Assembly: GCA_031285415.1 (NCBI GenBank)
Contig: JAITWF010000175.1
Span: 1 to 25,734, forward strand
DNA from: Deferribacteraceae bacterium
GTDB lineage: Bacteria; Chrysiogenota; Deferribacteres; Deferribacterales; JAISNW01
Length of the DNA stretch: 25,734 bases
Direction: 5' to 3'
The stretch's first letter is position 1. Each line of letters starts with the position of its first letter. The notes below the pieces were generated by a model. That model was not told the DNA's origin. It was given only the letters and a program-made list of their open reading frames with translations, and ran no database searches. The position numbers and the translations under genes were made by a program. Of the stretch, positions 8,249-15,466 are shown piece after piece.

Positions 8249-8428
8249 ATGGAACTTGTGCCAGAACTTATGAATATAGTTGTGTGTCCGAAGTGTCAAA
8301 AAAAGGTAACTCCTGCGGAGAATGGGATCGAGAGATTGATCTGCCTTAGCTGTGGGCTTGCGTACCCTGTGGATGAAAATATACCTGTTATGCTTGTGGA
8401 CAACGCTATACACGTTGAATGGAACTAG
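8249..8428 (+). CDS. Trm112/YcaR-like zinc-ribbon protein
   Basis: A 59-aa protein of the Trm112p-like (UPF0434/YcaR) family. Its layout matches the family: 'LVPELMNIVVCPKC' at the start, then 'LICLSCGLAYPVDENIPVMLVDNA'. The two CxxC pairs (residues 13-16 and 32-35) can bind one zinc. The eukaryotic/archaeal relative Trm112 activates methyltransferases; the bacterial YcaR type is a small conserved protein whose partner is not settled. An SD (GAGGT, 8236-8240) lies 8 nt before the ATG. In many diderms YcaR sits among lipid A genes, but none is here. It follows the candidate antisense RNA on the same strand and may share its transcript. The REP pair at 8444-8500 follows it. Confidence 0.85.
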   Translation: MELVPELMNIVVCPKCQKKVTPAENGIERLICLSCGLAYPVDENIPVMLVDNAIHVEWN

Positions 8429-8443
8429 CTCTTATCTGCAAGA

Positions 8444-8500
8444 GTAGGGGCGGGGTCTGCCCGCCCGATATATTAATGGGCGACCAAACGTCGCCCCTAC
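8444..8500. repeat. REP-like palindrome pair, copy A
   Basis: Two hairpin units face each other: gggcggg/cccgccc (8448-8454 with 8460-8466) and gggcgac/gtcgccc (8478-8484 with 8490-8496). The outer ends are perfect inverted gtaggggcg / cgcccctac. It lies between the convergent Trm112-like and marR genes and may act as a two-way transcript end. Confidence 0.8.
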
Positions 8501-8512
8501 CCCTGATCGGAA

Positions 8513-8971
8513 TTAATCAAACGTCTTCGTTATATCATCTAAAAAGTTACTGATAATCGTCAGCGCACCTTCGTCGTATTTAACGAGTGTGCGCTTTATC
8601 TCATCCTGTGCGCTCTCGTGCATCTTCTCATGCACGGCAAACACTTTCACCCCAAGCTCCGTCAGCGAATAGTGTACCTCTTTGCGATTATTCGGCAGCT
8701 TTTTAATCTCTACAAGCCCTTTATTTACAAGCTTTGTTACCGATTTAGAGACGCCACCCTTTGTAATATTTAAATTTTTAGCCAAAAATGTACCGTTTAC
8801 CGATTCATGCTGCCCGATCTGCGCAACTATATGGCACTCAGAGAGAGACATCTGGATATCGCTCAAACTCTCATCTTTTCGCAATTCGCTACGAAATAGC
8901 CGCTCTTCGGAGTGCTCCTCATTCTCGATTCGGTAGGTAAGCTCCTCAAACTTTTGGATAACGTCGTTAAT
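8513..8971 (-). CDS. MarR-family transcriptional regulator with unconventional start
   Basis: The winged-helix core is clear: 'SLSECHIVAQIGQHESVNGTFLAKNLNITKGGVSKSVTKLVNKGLVEIKKLPNNRKEVHYSLTELG', the MarR recognition helix and wing. The only standard start in frame is TTG at 8884 (123 aa), but it lacks an SD and would remove dimerisation helix 1. The frame stays open upstream and encodes a convincing amphipathic helix, INDVIQKFEELTYRIENEEHS, reaching back to the stop of the preceding gene. Starting at ATT (8971) gives 152 aa, the usual MarR length; an ATC at 8983 has a better-placed SD (GAGAGGG). There is no ATG, GTG or other TTG in between. The gene follows the 284-aa protein with a 5-nt overlap, so it probably controls that pair or nearby genes. 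The ligand is unknown. Confidence 0.75.
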   Translation of the reverse strand: MNDVIQKFEELTYRIENEEHSEERLFRSELRKDESLSDIQMSLSECHIVAQIGQHESVNGTFLAKNLNITKGGVSKSVTKLVNKGLVEIKKLPNNRKEVHYSLTELGVKVFAVHEKMHESAQDEIKRTLVKYDEGALTIISNFLDDITKTFD

Positions 8972-9821
8972 TTTTGAATAGATAAGATGCCCTCTCGTTC
9001 AAAGCTCGCATTAAGATCTGTTTAGCGTCGGTCTCATTGATATAGTTCCCCTCAACCTCAACATGTTCACTATATTTGATCGGTGCATTCTTTAGGTCGA
9101 ACTGCTCTGGCACGCCATTCTCAAAGTCGCTCCCACGCACCGTCAATGATGTGCATAGTTCGTTGCCGATAAGCTCTGGCAGCAAGTCTTTCACCATCAT
9201 ATTCGATAGAAGCTCCTTGCCGCCCCCTGCTGACACCGTTATATCCACCTTTAGACCACCGAGGAACTCCACAAGCTTCATCAGGCTGCCAGCCTTGCTA
9301 TTTGCAAAATCAGTGACATCTTCGCCAGAGGGGAGGTTCATGCTGACAGATACACGTTTGTAGCTATCCCAATTCAAGACCTTCTCGTCGACCATCTCTT
9401 CAAAGACAGGCACAAGGCGAACTACCCCCTCTGCGCTAAACTGCCCCAACATCTTCTTAAACCCTGTAGAGCCGCCGCCGAAGCAGAGGAGGAACTTATA
9501 TGCAGGGTTCACTACTCCATAGAATACGTCACCCAAAAGTCCATCTGCAAGGGCAAGCTCATTCAATGCACCCTCTTCGGTGAACACCATCGGGTATACC
9601 TGCTTCTCTTTAGCGATAGCAAATAGGTATGAGGCGGAGTTATCGGTATCGATCCGCTCGATCACCTTCCACAGATACTTGAGGTTGCCAGCCTCGAAGG
9701 AGCTGGAGGTATTGTCAGCGGCGATGATCGTCTCCATATTGTCGTAAAACTTGGAGAAGTAGTCATCCTCGGCAGCCTCGATATTATAGTAGTTGACGGA
9801 TATTTTTTTAGTGAAAGACAT
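8967..9821 (-). CDS. Unrecognised 284-aa protein, marR partner
   Basis: I do not recognise this family. It starts MSFTKKISVNYYNIEAAEDDYFSKFYDNM with a good SD (AAAGGAGATAAA-ATG), so the start is secure. It has no signal peptide or TM segment and should be cytoplasmic. Features are a glycine-rich stretch 'FLLCFGGGSTGFKKML' near residue 110, a second 'SAGGGKELLSNMMVKDLLPELIG' near residue 200, and an alternating hydrophobic pattern suggesting mixed alpha/beta structure. It overlaps the marR gene by 5 nt and probably forms an operon with it. A MarR partner plus a lone unknown cytoplasmic protein would fit a stress or defence response, but nothing in the sequence shows this. Confidence 0.75.
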   Translation of the reverse strand: MSFTKKISVNYYNIEAAEDDYFSKFYDNMETIIAADNTSSSFEAGNLKYLWKVIERIDTDNSASYLFAIAKEKQVYPMVFTEEGALNELALADGLLGDVFYGVVNPAYKFLLCFGGGSTGFKKMLGQFSAEGVVRLVPVFEEMVDEKVLNWDSYKRVSVSMNLPSGEDVTDFANSKAGSLMKLVEFLGGLKVDITVSAGGGKELLSNMMVKDLLPELIGNELCTSLTVRGSDFENGVPEQFDLKNAPIKYSEHVEVEGNYINETDAKQILMRALNERASYLFKN

Positions 9822-9840
9822 TTTATCTCCTTTTCAAAAT

Positions 9841-9914
9841 GGGCGAGCGAACCTCGCCCCTACATAAAACCACGCATACATTGCCGCCAACGTAGGGGCG
9901 GGGTCTGCCCGCCC
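9841..9914. repeat. REP-like palindrome pair, copy B
   Basis: gggcgag/ctcgccc hairpin (9841-9847 with 9853-9859) ending in cctac, then a 28-nt spacer, then gtaggggcggggtctgcccgccc-type unit (9892-9914). The second unit is identical to the left unit of copy A over 23 nt. The arrangement is reversed relative to copy A, with gtagggg ends facing inward. It lies between uvrB and the 284-aa gene. Confidence 0.8.
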
Positions 9915-9921
9915 AATACCA

Positions 9922-11889
9922 TTATGACTTCAATTCAAAGAGCAGATCACGAATCTTGGCAGCCTTCTCGAAGTCTAGCTCCTTCGCCGCCTGCTTCATC
10001 ATCTTCTCAAGCATTGGTATATCAAGTTTATTGTCGCCAGTCAACTCTTGGGTGAAATCGCCCACGGTAGGGATATCGGCATAATCCTGCTCGTAGATAG
10101 AGGCTAGAATATCAGATATCTCGCTCTTGACGCTCTCTGGCGTGATCCCATGCTCTTCATTATACTTTAGCTGCTTCTCACGTCTTCGATTGGTCTCCTC
10201 CATCGTTTTTCTGATGGAGTCGGTTATCTTATCGGCGTAGAAGATAGCCCTGCCGTTCACATTTCTCGCCGCCCTACCTGTAGTCTGTATCAAACTCTGT
10301 GTAGAGCGCAAGAAACCCTCCTTATCGGCGTCTAGCACTGCTACAAGGCTCACCTCTGGCAGATCTAGCCCCTCTCGAAGGAGGTTAATCCCCACCAGTA
10401 CGTCAAATTCGCCTAAACGAAGCGCACGCAAGATCCGCACCCTCTCGATCGTATCGACCTCCGAGTGCAGATATTTAACCCTGACACCTAAATCCGCTAA
10501 GTACCTTGTAAGCTCCTCCGCCATCCGCTTTGTAAGGGTAGTCACCAACACTCGCTCCCCTGCTGCAGCGACCTTAGTTACCTCGCCATATAGGTCGTCC
10601 ACCTGCGTTCTGGCAGGGCGGATCTCAATAATAGGATCGATAAGCCCTGTTGGGCGGATAATCTGCTCAACTATAACGCCCTTGCTCTCCTCTATCTCGT
10701 AGGCGTTTGGCGTTGCGCTGACGTATAACACCTTATTAAGTGTAGCATTAAACTCGTCGAACTTTAATGGACGGTTGTCTAGAGCCGCTGGCAGGCGAAA
10801 TCCGTACTCCACCAGCGTCGTCTTTCTGCTCCTATCGCCATTATACATTCCACGTACCTGCGGAAGTGTAATGTGCGACTCATCTATTATGGTGAGGGAA
10901 TCTTTAGGCATATAGGTCATGAGGGTTGTAGAGGGTTCCCCCTCCTTTCGACCCTCAAAGTAGCGAGAGTAGTTCTCTATACCGTTGCAGTAGCCAGTTT
11001 CGGTGAGCATTTCTATATCGTACATCGTGCGCTGCGTCAGCCGCTGCTCCTCTACGAGTTTATTCTGCTCCAACAGTTTAGCGCACATCTCCATCAGATC
11101 TTGTTTAATAATCTTGACTGCGACTTCGATCGATTGAGCGTCCGTTACGTAGTGAGTACCTGGAAAGATCGCAAGTTTATCACGTTCTTTCAACGTTTTC
11201 CCCGATACAGGGTCAAACTCCGAAAGCCTCTCTACCTCATTCCCAAAGAACTCCAATCGATAGGCAACGCTATCCTCATGCACAGGGAAAACTTCGATAG
11301 TATCACCCTTCACACGATATGTACCTCTATGAAAGTCGTAGTCGTTGCGGTCGTACTGAATCTCGACGAGCTTCGATAGCACGCTATCAAATTCGACCTC
11401 CTGCCCAGCCTCTAAGGAGATCAGCTTGCCGTAGTAGGCTTCTGGCGAACCGATACCGTATATGCACGATACCGAGGCGATCACAACCACATCTCGACGC
11501 TCTAAAAGGCTTCTGGTGGCTCTATGGCGAAGTTTATCGATATCGTCGTTGATCGATGAATCTTTCTCGATATAGACATCGCCAGCAGGGATATACGCCT
11601 CTGGCTGATAGTAGTCGTAGTAGCTAACGAAATACTCGACAGCGTTATTTGGAAAAAATTTCAAGAATTCGCCGTATAGCTGTGCGGCGAGCGTTTTATT
11701 GTGGGCTATTATAAGGGTAGGGACGTTGAGCTGCGCTATCACATTCGCCATGGTAAACGTTTTACCAGAGCCTGTAACGCCTAAGAGAACCTGCTTCTGC
11801 GCATTATCTCTGTAGCTTGCCACTAGGGAGGCGATAGCTTCGGGCTGATCGCCCATAGGTTTATAGTCGGAGGTTAATTCAAACGCCAT
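9922..11889 (-). CDS. uvrB: UvrABC excision nuclease subunit B
   Basis: A 655-aa protein (E. coli 673), complete. UvrB is the damage-verifying helicase-like subunit of nucleotide excision repair. It is loaded by UvrA and then binds UvrC. Visible features are Walker A GVTGSGKT at residues 37-44, the beta-hairpin region 'YYDYYQPEAYIP', helicase box 'DESHITLPQVRGMYNGDRSRK', 'GINLLREGLDLPEVSLVAVLDADKEGFLRS', and a C-terminal UVR coiled-coil 'LEKMMKQAAKELDFEKAAKIRDLLFEL' that contacts UvrC. Its start overlaps the preceding 67-aa gene by 16 nt and has only a weak SD, so translation is probably coupled. Being at the end of a flagellar unit is unusual for uvrB. Confidence 0.97.
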   Translation of the reverse strand: MAFELTSDYKPMGDQPEAIASLVASYRDNAQKQVLLGVTGSGKTFTMANVIAQLNVPTLIIAHNKTLAAQLYGEFLKFFPNNAVEYFVSYYDYYQPEAYIPAGDVYIEKDSSINDDIDKLRHRATRSLLERRDVVVIASVSCIYGIGSPEAYYGKLISLEAGQEVEFDSVLSKLVEIQYDRNDYDFHRGTYRVKGDTIEVFPVHEDSVAYRLEFFGNEVERLSEFDPVSGKTLKERDKLAIFPGTHYVTDAQSIEVAVKIIKQDLMEMCAKLLEQNKLVEEQRLTQRTMYDIEMLTETGYCNGIENYSRYFEGRKEGEPSTTLMTYMPKDSLTIIDESHITLPQVRGMYNGDRSRKTTLVEYGFRLPAALDNRPLKFDEFNATLNKVLYVSATPNAYEIEESKGVIVEQIIRPTGLIDPIIEIRPARTQVDDLYGEVTKVAAAGERVLVTTLTKRMAEELTRYLADLGVRVKYLHSEVDTIERVRILRALRLGEFDVLVGINLLREGLDLPEVSLVAVLDADKEGFLRSTQSLIQTTGRAARNVNGRAIFYADKITDSIRKTMEETNRRREKQLKYNEEHGITPESVKSEISDILASIYEQDYADIPTVGDFTQELTGDNKLDIPMLEKMMKQAAKELDFEKAAKIRDLLFELKS

Positions 11890-12077
11890 GCCACACCGTT
11901 AATCTTTGCAACGATACCGATCGATTTTCGTATCTCGGCTCGTATCGTGGCTACATCATCAACGCCAGCTAGCGTATCGCAAAAAAGAGCAATTAGCTGC
12001 TCTTTTTTATCGGGGTCTATATCGATATTGCTATCAGTTAAGGCTTTGTCGGTTTCAAGCGTAATTGTTTCTCTCAT
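11874..12077 (-). CDS. Small 67-aa protein between flgA and uvrB
   Basis: A 67-aa acidic, helical protein starting MRETITLETDKALTDSNIDIDPDKKEQL with an SD-like AGAGGG 5-6 nt before the ATG. Its end runs 16 nt into uvrB. The position after flgA and the size invite comparison with the anti-sigma factor FlgM, but I do not see the FlgM pattern, so I leave it unnamed. It is short but has a plausible SD, coding-like composition and tight spacing on both sides (26 nt to flgA). Confidence 0.65.
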   Translation of the reverse strand: MRETITLETDKALTDSNIDIDPDKKEQLIALFCDTLAGVDDVATIRAEIRKSIGIVAKINGVAWRLN

Positions 12078-12103
12078 ATTACCCTCTAATATAAAACAGG
12101 TTA

Positions 12104-12949
12104 TTAGTTAGTATATGCGATTCCATTCCCTTTGTATACAGCGGAAAAAACTTTTCCAGAGATCGGGTTCTTCACTGGGAAACTTTTTCCCACCACAGCG
12201 TCCCCCTCTGCTATGGCAGAGATCTCTAGCTTGATCGTGCCATCGTTATACACAAGCAGCACCTGATCGCCCTTTTTGCGCTCTGGCAAGCCCTCCGTCA
12301 TATCGGTCGTAAGGGTGCGCCCCTTCGATACCGCCCTAGACACCGTTAGCCCTTTAAGATCCTTCACTAGCGTGCCTCGCAAGTTCGTGACATCAACCTC
12401 TTCTATAGATACTAATTTAGACAAGTCATCGCCAGGGTTCACCCTATCGGAGGTAATATACGCTTTTTCGTAGATCTTTGCGATAAATGAGAAGCTATAC
12501 CGCACATCATCCGCCCTTAACACCCCATGATTGGTACCAAACCGCTCTAGATCAAACTCTAGCTCGTGCGTAGACTCTGGAGCGATATAGATATCTTTAT
12601 TCATGCGAAACGATTCGATAACGACCCTCTTATTCGGGTACGCCGAAGCGTATGCGTCTGAAATCTCCTGCAAGATCGTCTCGCTATCCACCATATATCC
12701 AGCTCTGCGGATGGTGAAGTTCTGCGGAAGCGCTGGCGGCGTCAGCCCTGCACGTTTATATGAGGTCGCCACAACGTTAGCTGGCAAGATCTTTACATCG
12801 CCTGGCTGAAAGCCGCACTGGACTGTCAGATTTGGCTCACCAAGCCCAAAGAGGTCTGTCGCCTGCACACAGTTAGTCGAGATCTCTACCTCTTGCGCAA
12901 ATACAGAGGCAGAGATAAGTATAAGTACAGCTATAAATAGCTTTTTCAT
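12104..12949 (-). CDS. flgA: Flagellar P-ring assembly chaperone FlgA
   Basis: A 281-aa protein, longer than E. coli FlgA (219). It has a Sec signal peptide (MKKLFIAVLILISASVFA) and would act in the periplasm, helping FlgI assemble into the P ring. The C-terminal half has the SAF/FlgA pattern: 'GRTLTTDMTEGLPERKKGDQVLLVYNDGTIKLEISAIAEGDAVVGKSFPVKNPISGKVFSAVYKGNGIAYTN'. It lies 20 nt downstream of flgG in the order flgF-flgG-flgA. The expected next genes, flgH (L ring) and flgI (P ring), do not follow; uvrB does instead. Presence of FlgA implies a peptidoglycan-associated P ring and hence a diderm envelope. Confidence 0.88.
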   Translation of the reverse strand: MKKLFIAVLILISASVFAQEVEISTNCVQATDLFGLGEPNLTVQCGFQPGDVKILPANVVATSYKRAGLTPPALPQNFTIRRAGYMVDSETILQEISDAYASAYPNKRVVIESFRMNKDIYIAPESTHELEFDLERFGTNHGVLRADDVRYSFSFIAKIYEKAYITSDRVNPGDDLSKLVSIEEVDVTNLRGTLVKDLKGLTVSRAVSKGRTLTTDMTEGLPERKKGDQVLLVYNDGTIKLEISAIAEGDAVVGKSFPVKNPISGKVFSAVYKGNGIAYTN

Positions 12950-12969
12950 ATTATTTTACCTATTTTTTT

Positions 12970-13758
12970 TTACCGTTTAAGTCCATTTGCGATCTGTAGC
13001 ATCTCATCGCTTGTCTGGATCGCCTTAGAGTTCATCTCATACGCCCTTTGACCGACGATCATGTTAACCATCTCATCTGCGATATTAACGTTACTCATCT
13101 CTAGGAAGAACTGACGAAGGGAGCCGAACCCCTCCTCACCTGGGATAGCCACCTGCGCTGCGCCGCTGGCACCTGTTTCAGTGAATAGGTTTTCACCTAC
13201 TGCACGCAAACCAGCAGGGTTAATAAACCTAGCGATCTCGATCTGCCCAAGCTCTGTTGGCTCTGCCTCACCTGGCATATATGCCGAGAAGATACCGTCG
13301 TTACTTATGCTAAGCTCTGTAGCGGCCTCTGGGATATTTATATTTGGAAATAGATAGTATCCACTCGGAGTCACGACGTTGCCATCGGCATCTCGTTTAA
13401 AGGAGCCAGCACGAGTGTATGCGGTAGTTCCATCAGGCAGAGTTACCTGAAAGAAACCATCGCCGCTGATCGCTACATCCATCGGTACATCGGTGTACTG
13501 ATAGCTACCCTGCGTAAAGATCTTCTCGATAGCTACAACGTTTACACCCATACCCTCTTGCACGCCTGTTGGGTGCGAGATCCCTGTAGCTGTCAGCGAG
13601 CCTGCGGCCTTTAGCTCTTGATATAGAAGGTCTTCAAAGAGCACTCGCCCCTTCTTAAATCCAGCGTTGTTTGCGTTGGCAATGTTATTCGATGTGTTAT
13701 CGATATTCTTCTGCTGTGCGTTCATGCCTGTTGCGGCTGTGTAAAGTGATCTAACCAT
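12970..13758 (-). CDS. flgG: Flagellar distal rod protein FlgG
   Basis: A 262-aa protein, equal in length to most FlgG. It has the N-terminal rod/hook signature 'SLYTAATGMNAQQKNIDNTSNNIANANNAGFKKGRVLFEDLLYQ', the central 'DGFFQVTLPDGTTAYTRAGSF' beta domain, and the C-terminal helix 'SNVNIADEMVNMIVGQRAYEMNSKAIQTSDEMLQIANGL'. It is exported by the flagellar type III system and builds the distal rod. Its ATG overlaps the flgF stop by one base (TAATG), so the two are co-translated. Confidence 0.95.
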   Translation of the reverse strand: MVRSLYTAATGMNAQQKNIDNTSNNIANANNAGFKKGRVLFEDLLYQELKAAGSLTATGISHPTGVQEGMGVNVVAIEKIFTQGSYQYTDVPMDVAISGDGFFQVTLPDGTTAYTRAGSFKRDADGNVVTPSGYYLFPNINIPEAATELSISNDGIFSAYMPGEAEPTELGQIEIARFINPAGLRAVGENLFTETGASGAAQVAIPGEEGFGSLRQFFLEMSNVNIADEMVNMIVGQRAYEMNSKAIQTSDEMLQIANGLKR

Positions 13759-14522
13759 TACTGCATCCTACCTATAGTATTTGCTGCCAAGTCATCTAGC
13801 GAATCGTGCGTCTGCACTGCTTTCTGATACATTTCAAAGGCTCTTGCCGCCTCGACCATATTTACCATCTCTAATACTGGGTTTACGTTGCTACTCTCTA
13901 CGTACCCCTGCATAACTGTAGGGTTCTCCGCCTGCTCGGGGATTGCCCCAACGGCGGTGTAGAGGTTGCGCCCCATCTTCTGCAATGCGCCTAGATCCTC
14001 AAAGCGAACCACGGCTATCTGCCCAATGGGAGCGTTGTCTATATTGACTGTGCCATCGTTCGTTATATCCATATACACATGATCTGGTGGGATCACTATC
14101 GGTGCGTCGGTGTCCATATCCATCACACGGAATCCATCTCGAGTGACAAGCTCCCCCTCTGAATTCATGGTAAATTCGCCATCCCTCGTGTATCGCACAC
14201 CAAATGGAGTCTCTACCGCAAAGAAGTTGTTCTCGTCGATAATAGCCACGTCGAACTTATTCTCCGTCTGCTTCAGATGACCCTGCTCGTGGTTCGTCAC
14301 GATATCATCGAGCTTCACAGAGGAGTTTATCGTCCTATTATAGTAGCTCTTCTGAATCAGATTCTGCGGATTCCTATTATCCACAGGGCGGTAGTCGCTA
14401 AACAGTGCTAGCTCCTTCTTGAACCCTGTGGTGTTGATATTCGCCATATTGTTTGATATGACGTCCATTCGTTGTTGTTGCATTAACATGCCGCTTGCGG
14501 CGACGTATAAACCGTTTTCCAT
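13758..14522 (-). CDS. flgF: Flagellar rod protein FlgF (FlgF/FlgG family)
   Basis: A 254-aa rod protein starting MENGLYVAASGMLMQQQRMDVISNNMANINTTGFKK. The start at 14522 is chosen because AAGGAG precedes it at the right distance and the family signature begins there; a GTG-type extension to 14576 would only overlap the lipoprotein gene. The C-terminus has 'GYVESSNVNPVLEMVNMVEAARAFEMYQKAVQTHDSLDDLA'. It is more divergent than the downstream FlgG, and its place before flgG fits the proximal rod protein FlgF. Confidence 0.88.
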   Translation of the reverse strand: MENGLYVAASGMLMQQQRMDVISNNMANINTTGFKKELALFSDYRPVDNRNPQNLIQKSYYNRTINSSVKLDDIVTNHEQGHLKQTENKFDVAIIDENNFFAVETPFGVRYTRDGEFTMNSEGELVTRDGFRVMDMDTDAPIVIPPDHVYMDITNDGTVNIDNAPIGQIAVVRFEDLGALQKMGRNLYTAVGAIPEQAENPTVMQGYVESSNVNPVLEMVNMVEAARAFEMYQKAVQTHDSLDDLAANTIGRMQ

Positions 14523-14532
14523 ACTCTTCTCC

Positions 14533-15153
14533 TTATGAGAATGCTTGAGGGAGAGCCTCTGCAAATATTCGCTCAAACCCTCGTAGTGTTAAATATTTTA
14601 CAGGTCTAGCAAGCTTCGACGGTCTGTAGTAAAAGTTACTATCAGATCTGCTCGAGACCGTTGTTTTTGCAAAAAATACAGGCACTTCATTCAGATCCAT
14701 TATAGTGACGGCGATCGCAGAATTGTTTGTACCGTGGAAGAACTCTGGCGACTCTGCAACATCGATCACTACCACATAATCCGCCTCATCTACCGTCTGC
14801 ACCACCTTACCGTAGCTATTGAATCGCAAGTATGCGCCCATCATCTTGGCGTACGTTTCATCGTACGTTTTATTATTATGAGCATCTACATATATGGCAG
14901 GCATGATATAAAAGCTGCAATTATCGGGTAGCACCTGAAACGGACGAACAGAGAACGATTCAAAATCCGCCTCAGTCTTATCGTACAGCAGTGACGAAAA
15001 GTTACTATTCGCCTCCACCATCAGTGCCATCGACCATGCGCCGGTCTCGATACCTGTGATAGGGTTATAAACCATAGCCAAGTTGCTCACAGGATCAGCA
15101 CATGCGCTGAAAAAAAGAGCTATACCCAGAAGTATGGGAAACTTTCTGAACAT
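14533..15153 (-). CDS. Predicted lipoprotein heading the flagellar rod operon
   Basis: A 206-aa protein starting MFRKFPILLGIALFFSAC, a lipoprotein signal peptide with Cys18 as the likely lipidation site. The start at 15153 is preferred over one at 15195 because AGGAGG lies 8 nt upstream and the signal peptide starts there. The mature part has 'EADYVVVIDVAES' and 'NSAIAVTIMDLNEVPVFFAKTTVSSRSD', which read like buried beta strands of a periplasmic lipoprotein fold; I cannot assign a family. It sits 10 nt before flgF and just after a sigma-54 type site. A role in the basal body or envelope is therefore likely but inferred. It is not FlgH: no FlgH pattern is visible. Confidence 0.8.
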   Translation of the reverse strand: MFRKFPILLGIALFFSACADPVSNLAMVYNPITGIETGAWSMALMVEANSNFSSLLYDKTEADFESFSVRPFQVLPDNCSFYIMPAIYVDAHNNKTYDETYAKMMGAYLRFNSYGKVVQTVDEADYVVVIDVAESPEFFHGTNNSAIAVTIMDLNEVPVFFAKTTVSSRSDSNFYYRPSKLARPVKYLTLRGFERIFAEALPQAFS

Positions 15154-15178
15154 ATTTTTTTCCTCCTGTGATACCTTA

Positions 15179-15194
15179 AGCAACAAACGTGCCA
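15179..15194 (-). promoter_or_regulatory. Sigma-54 (-24/-12) promoter for the flagellar operon
   Basis: On the minus strand TGGCACGTTTGTTGCT reads from 15194 to 15179. It matches the consensus TGGCACG-N4-TTGC(A/T) exactly, with the invariant GG and GC 10 nt apart. Transcription would start near 15168, just before the AGGAGG of the lipoprotein gene. RpoN control of rod and hook genes is established in several flagellated lineages. Confidence 0.8.
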
Positions 15195-15204
15195 AATTAA
15201 ATAA

Positions 15205-15233
15205 TTGAACTAACTACATCCATATGATACTCT
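15205..15233 (+). promoter_or_regulatory. Promoter for the HMA protein-cysK operon
   Basis: TTGAAC (15205-15210), a 17-nt spacer and TACTCT (15228-15233), with an extended -10 TG at 15225-15226. The predicted start is about 15240, shortly before the SD (GGGGGAT, 15244-15250). It is divergent from the sigma-54 site. Confidence 0.55.
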
Positions 15234-15256
15234 ACAAAATATCGGGGGATACTATT

Positions 15257-15466
15257 ATGAGTAAAATTGCATTAAAAGTTATGGGTATGAGCTGCAAGAA
15301 CTGCGCTAAAGCTATAAACGAAGCATTAGATAAGACCGATGGAGTATCATCTTGCGAAGTAGACCTCCCAGGAAAGCTGGTTACCGTTGAATTTAACGAA
15401 GATACAATTCAGAAAAACAAGATTATACACGTGATAGACGACTTAGGCTATGAGGTCGTTCGATGA
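15257..15466 (+). CDS. Heavy-metal-associated (HMA) metallochaperone-like protein
   Basis: A 69-aa single HMA domain, the size of CopZ-type copper chaperones. The metal loop is GMSCKNCA (CxxC) near residues 10-17, followed by the family pattern 'GVSSCEVDLPGKLVTVEFNED' and 'VIDDLGYEV'. The ATG at 15257 is chosen for its SD; the longer frame from 15224 has none. The stop overlaps the cysK start (ATGA, 15463-15466). No P-type ATPase or metal regulator is next to it. Copper(I) is the usual cargo, but specificity cannot be read from sequence. Confidence 0.88.
   Translation: MSKIALKVMGMSCKNCAKAINEALDKTDGVSSCEVDLPGKLVTVEFNEDTIQKNKIIHVIDDLGYEVVR

Noticed and set aside
10873..11379. 168-codon plus-strand ORF inside uvrB
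   Set aside because: Antisense to conserved uvrB codons; a shadow frame with no SD.
11874..12077. 67-aa protein as anti-sigma factor FlgM
   Set aside because: Only position and size fit; the FlgM sequence pattern is not visible.
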